Shown here piece by piece: positions 5,245-5,536 of a DNA stretch of 5,536 nucleotides. A program made the translations under genes and the position numbers. How positions within the stretch are numbered: position 1 is the stretch's first letter; every line of letters begins with the position of its first letter. Location: positions 1 to 5,536 of the forward strand of contig JADGRS010000238.1 in NCBI GenBank assembly GCA_017880705.1. Direction: 5' to 3'. The notes under the pieces are model-generated. The model worked only from the letters and a program-made list of their open reading frames with translations. It searched no databases and was not told the DNA's origin. Origin of the DNA: Burkholderiales bacterium (GTDB taxonomy: Bacteria > Pseudomonadota > Gammaproteobacteria > Burkholderiales > Usitatibacteraceae).

Positions 5245-5536
5245 TCGTGGGCCGATGCCAGCCGTGCCCAATGCGCGCAGGTCCATGCTTCAAATATCAG
5301 TGTTCCCTTTGATGCTCCTCGCATCGCCGCCGAGTAGATCACTGGCAGCCCCCTGGCGCGGGCTGCAGATCCTGAGCGCGTCGCGCATCGCCGTTCTTCT
5401 GGGCGAATCAACTTAAAACCTTGGGGATCGTCGCCACGTGCGCGCAGAGCCATCCATCGAACTCTTGGGATGAAGCTCGAGAGGGGGTGCCCCGCTCATC
5501 GCACAGGAGAAGAACTCCAAGAAGTTCGAGCGCTAT
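5159..5536. repeat. long inverted repeat, 82-nt arms around a 214-bp spacer
   Basis: Arm A (5159-5240) and the reverse complement of arm B (5455-5536) match at 75 of 82 positions with no gap. A core of 44 nt is perfect (5181-5224 against 5471-5514; it contains CGATGAGCGGGGCACCCCCT). Arm B reaches the window edge, so the homology may continue. Arm A is also the right part of the 5084-5244 element, so arm B may be part of a second, inverted copy of that element. Confidence 0.88.

Larger units (their letters stand above)
5062..5536. other. non-coding repeat-rich region, open at right edge
   Basis: After the Nudix stop there is no convincing gene for 475 bp. The stretch holds a small hairpin (5074-5089), nested inverted repeats (5084-5244 and 5159-5536), and a spacer of about 214 bp (5241-5454) with a GC-rich hairpin (GCAGCCC 5345-5351 with GGGCTGC 5360-5366, 8-nt loop). 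A 72-codon minus-strand frame (5453-5235) fills the spacer but shows no family resemblance and only a weak ribosome binding site. Confidence 0.7.

Noticed and set aside
5235..5453. A 72-codon minus-strand frame in the spacer of the inverted repeat
   Set aside because: It has only a weak ribosome binding site, an Arg-rich composition and no known motif, and both ends fall in repeat sequence; not strong enough to call as a gene.

Overview
The window is a 5.5 kb piece of a high-GC, gene-dense bacterial chromosome. The gene content (a DsbA-like thiol oxidoreductase, a DUF924 protein, ribosomal protein THX, an ECF sigma operon, a zeta-class GST/maleylacetoacetate isomerase and a NudL-type Nudix hydrolase) and strong purine-rich ribosome binding sites suggest a proteobacterium. 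Beta- or gammaproteobacteria are most likely, but no gene here settles the genus. There are no tRNA or rRNA genes, no CRISPR array and no recognisable transposase.

Layout: (1) 1-342, minus strand: the N-terminal 114 codons of a DsbA-family protein that runs off the left edge. (2) 343-545: intergenic, with small hairpins and, at 521-560, a REP-like imperfect palindrome. (3) 546-1124, plus strand: a DUF924 protein whose only usable start is a TTG inside that palindrome. (4) 1125-1256, minus strand: a 43-codon gene for ribosomal protein THX, tail to tail with DUF924 at zero spacing and with its own perfect TATAAT box. (5) 3677-1301, minus strand: a three-gene operon of ECF sigma factor, single-pass membrane protein (putative anti-sigma factor, overlapping the sigma gene by ATGA) and a secreted 418-residue protein with internal repeats and a proline-rich linker. 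(6) 4369-3731, minus strand: maleylacetoacetate isomerase. (7) 4402-5061, plus strand: a CoA pyrophosphatase-like Nudix hydrolase, divergent from maiA across 32 bp and possibly leaderless. (8) 5062-5536: about 475 bp with no convincing gene, dominated by nested inverted repeats that run off the right edge.

How the genes work together: only the sigma/anti-sigma/secreted-protein set looks like one functional unit. The likely logic is that the membrane protein holds the sigma factor until an envelope signal arrives, and the released sigma factor transcribes its own operon, including the secreted protein. This is inferred from gene order and protein architecture. The other genes are housekeeping or metabolic and are not obviously linked.

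The least explained parts are the inverted-repeat cluster at the right end, the palindrome that supplies the DUF924 start codon, and the composite secreted protein of the ECF operon.
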